A DNA stretch of 7,477 nt from Gammaproteobacteria bacterium (GTDB lineage: Bacteria; Pseudomonadota; Gammaproteobacteria; UBA9214), in assembly GCA_029859555.1 (NCBI GenBank), contig JAOUCV010000098.1:1-7477 (forward strand), in the 5' to 3' direction. Shown here in pieces: positions 5,833 through 7,477 of the stretch (the first letter of the stretch is position 1; every line of letters begins with the position of its first letter). The notes beneath the pieces are model-generated. The model saw only the letters and a list, made by a program, of their open reading frames with translations, did not search any database and was not told where the DNA came from. Made by a program: the position numbers and the translations under genes.

Positions 5833-6783
5833 CTATACCGGCAGTCGGCTATCAATGGCATCCATCAACTGGCCGGCGATATCAGCGTTATAGAATGTGT
5901 CGAGTTCACGAATACAGGTCGGGCTGGTAACGTTGATCTCGGTGAGATAGTCGCCAATCACATCAAGGCCAACAAACAGCAGGCCCTGCTCACGTAATGC
6001 CGGTCCTATCTGTGCGCAAATCCAGCGGTCCCGCTCACTGAGATCGACACCTTCGCCGCGCCCGCCGGCAGCCAGGTTGCCGCGCGTTTCTCCGCTGGCC
6101 GGAATGCGCGCCAGTGCATGCGGGAAGGGTTCGCCGTCAATCATCAGAATACGTTTATCACCGGCTGTGATTTCCGGGATGTAGCGCTGTGCCATGGCGC
6201 TGATAGTGCCATTACCGGTGATGGTTTCCAGTATGACATTCAGGTTCGGATCCTGCTGCTGTACCCGGAATACGGATGCGCCGCCCATACCATCCAGCGG
6301 CTTGACGATGATGTCACCATGTTCTGCAAGAAACTCCTTCAGTATTTGTATATTACGACTGACCCGTGTTGGCGGACAGCATTCCGGGAACCAGGCGGTA
6401 TAGAGTTTTTCGCTGGCATTGCGGATGGCCCTCGGCCTGTTCACGACCAGCGTGCCATGTGCCTCGGCACGTTCCAGCAGGAAGGTGGTATAGATGAACT
6501 CCATGTTCACCGGCGGATCCTTGCGCATCAGAACCACATCCAGTTCATCGAGTGGTACAGCTACCGTCTCCGAGAGGCTGAACCAGTCATGCTCATCAGT
6601 GCGAACCTGTAGAGGTGACAGCCTTGCGTGGCACCGGCCGTCCTGCAAAAACAGGTCTCCCTGCTCCATGTAATACAGCTCCCAGCCACGTTTGTCGGCC
6701 GCCAGCAGCATGGCCAGCGTGCTGTCCTTGTGGAAGTTGATTGCCCCGATGGGGTCCATTACGACGCCCAGTTTTTTGCTCAT
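5833..6783 (-). CDS. gshB: Glutathione synthetase
   Basis: This cytoplasmic ATP-grasp enzyme joins gamma-glutamylcysteine and glycine to make glutathione, the second step of its synthesis. The length, 316 residues, equals E. coli GshB, and similarity runs throughout. LGVVMDPIGAINFHKDST at 5-22 and VLMRKDPPVNMEFIYTTFLL at 84-103 belong to the N-terminal and substrate-binding parts. IVKPLDGMGGASVFRV at 159-174 is the ATP-grasp loop, RGNLAAGGRGE at 234-244 is the glycine-rich flexible loop, and GLDVIGDYLTEINVTSPTCI at 272-291 carries the metal and nucleotide ligands. The ATG at 6783 has a strong AAGGAG (6788-6793) four bases upstream. gshB is the first gene of the minus-strand run with apbE and the NusG_II gene. 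The next gene on the other side is pilG, divergently read, as in many gammaproteobacteria. Confidence 0.98.
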   Translation of the reverse strand: MSKKLGVVMDPIGAINFHKDSTLAMLLAADKRGWELYYMEQGDLFLQDGRCHARLSPLQVRTDEHDWFSLSETVAVPLDELDVVLMRKDPPVNMEFIYTTFLLERAEAHGTLVVNRPRAIRNASEKLYTAWFPECCPPTRVSRNIQILKEFLAEHGDIIVKPLDGMGGASVFRVQQQDPNLNVILETITGNGTISAMAQRYIPEITAGDKRILMIDGEPFPHALARIPASGETRGNLAAGGRGEGVDLSERDRWICAQIGPALREQGLLFVGLDVIGDYLTEINVTSPTCIRELDTFYNADIAGQLMDAIDSRLPV

Positions 6784-6994
6784 GGTGCTCCTTTTTTATG
6801 TAACAGGATGATGTGCGGCATCAGAACGACGTAACAACATCAAGTTTGTTGCGCGAATGACGATAAATCGATGTAGCAGACTGGTAATACTAAATTAATT
6901 TGTGCTGCGGGGTAACGATGAAGATTCTTCGGCACGCGCGGCGCGACAACCGGGCTAATTAAAAGTCATATAAAACAAACATATAGGTGTAACC
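6784..6994. promoter_or_regulatory. Divergent gshB/pilG intergenic region
   Basis: These 211 bases must hold promoters for gshB (minus) and pilG (plus). A -10-like TATAAA lies at 6969-6974 on the plus strand, but it would leave a very short leader before the AGGTG ribosome site (6984-6988) and has no -35 at normal spacing. An AT-rich stretch at 6885-6900 offers TAATAC and TAAATT as weak alternatives for a pilG promoter. CATATA occurs twice, at 6967 and 6980. No clear minus-strand promoter could be fixed. I see no small gene or structured RNA here. Confidence 0.45.
6920..6930. repeat. Small perfect inverted repeat, possible operator
   Basis: GAAGA-T-TCTTC reads as an 11-base dyad in the middle of the gshB/pilG intergenic region. 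Its size suits a protein-binding half-site pair, but an 11-base dyad can arise by chance and no known regulator consensus was recognised. Confidence 0.2.
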
Positions 6995-7444
6995 ATGCAG
7001 AGCAGTATACCAGCAGATGAGGTAAGCAGTGCCGTCGAGGGGGCAGGTGCGGCCAACGAGAGTGCCAGCAAGGCCTTCAAGGTCATGGTGATTGATGACA
7101 GCAAGACCATTCGCCGTACCGCCGAGACCTTGCTGAAGAAGGAAGGTTTCGAGGTGATTACGGCGACAGACGGGTTTGAAGCGCTCAGCCTGATTGCGGA
7201 TCACCAGCCGGATCTGATCCTGCTGGACATCATGATGCCGCGGCTTGATGGCTACCAGACCTGCGCACTGATCAAGCATCACCGCGTGTTCCGGCATACG
7301 CCGGTTGTCATGCTTTCCAGCAAGGACGGTTTGTTTGATCGGGCACGGGGGCGTGTGGTTGGCTCGGATAACTACATAACCAAACCCTTCACCCGGGAAG
7401 AATTACTGTCGGTGATTGGGCAGCACACTGCGAAGGCAGAGTAA
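6995..7444 (+). CDS. pilG: Twitching motility response regulator PilG
   Basis: This is a stand-alone CheY-like receiver that, in Pseudomonas, is phosphorylated through the Pil-Chp chemosensory kinase and promotes type IV pilus extension. In the 149 residues the receiver begins near 29. VMVIDDSKTIRRTAETLLKK at 30-49 is nearly the P. aeruginosa PilG sequence, with acidic Asp34 and Asp35. The phospho-acceptor is Asp78 (LLDIMMPRLDGYQTCALIK), the switch Ser is Ser108, and Lys130 lies in YITKPF. GRVVGSDNYITKPF is more PilG-like than CheY-like. The first 28 residues are an Ala/Ser/Glu-rich extension, longer than the few residues before the receiver in P. aeruginosa PilG. The ATG at 6995 has AGGTG 6 bases upstream. 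After the TAA only 33 bases remain, and these show no start of a next gene; pilH would be expected. Confidence 0.95.
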   Translation: MQSSIPADEVSSAVEGAGAANESASKAFKVMVIDDSKTIRRTAETLLKKEGFEVITATDGFEALSLIADHQPDLILLDIMMPRLDGYQTCALIKHHRVFRHTPVVMLSSKDGLFDRARGRVVGSDNYITKPFTREELLSVIGQHTAKAE

Positions 7445-7477
7445 TAACAATACAACTGACGCGTACGTTGATATTTT

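Noticed and set aside
6118..6612. A 164-codon plus-strand open frame opposite gshB.
   Set aside because: It lies wholly within an intact, highly conserved gshB and has no ribosome site or family resemblance.
6931..6944. A GG-N10-GC spacing resembling a sigma-54 promoter before pilG.
   Set aside because: Only the minimal dinucleotides match; the TTGCW-type -12 element is absent in this very GC-rich stretch.

Overview
The window carries chromosomal housekeeping genes of a gammaproteobacterium. The evidence is close residue-level resemblance to E. coli/Pseudomonas GshB, YqgE and RuvX, plus a gene order (pilG, gshB, ..., tonB, yqgE, ruvX) that matches the P. aeruginosa neighbourhood pilG-gshB-tonB3-yqgE-ruvX. 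The moderate GC, the ApbE/NusG_II/Gx genes and a periplasmic rhodanese suggest a free-living, possibly sulfur-metabolising lineage. That placement is inference; genus and species cannot be read from the window.

Layout from right to left. At the right end pilG (+), a CheY-like response regulator of type IV pilus twitching motility, diverges from gshB (-) across a 211-base intergenic region. gshB, apbE and a NusG domain II gene form a tight minus-strand run, with a 2-base gap and then a 4-base ATGA overlap. This run ends at a near-perfect palindromic bidirectional terminator at 4391-4419. A plus-strand pair converges on the same terminator: a frameshifted gene for a small exported protein (3185-3582) and a secreted single-domain rhodanese (3622-4371). 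Divergent from that pair, a minus-strand block continues with a DUF4124-type exported protein, a Gx transporter family membrane protein, tonB (overlapping it by 7 bases), yqgE and a ruvX truncated by the left window edge.

How the genes fit together. ApbE is a lipoprotein flavin transferase that attaches FMN to extracytoplasmic redox proteins. NusG_II proteins and Gx-type membrane proteins are often encoded next to each other, and ApbE is often near them. Here the trio is split: ApbE and NusG_II lie on one side of a roughly 2-kb block (2453-4430), and Gx and TonB lie on the other. That block holds the DUF4124 gene, the frameshifted gene, the rhodanese and the terminator, and looks like material placed inside an older operon. 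The TonB is the type found beside pil genes, and in Pseudomonas that TonB (TonB3) has been linked to twitching motility.

I see no tRNA, rRNA, CRISPR array, insertion sequence or prophage gene. The most useful points for follow-up are the broken exported protein gene, the split ApbE/NusG_II/Gx cluster, and the rhodanese with extra cysteines. Nothing here clearly amounts to a new defence or mobile system.
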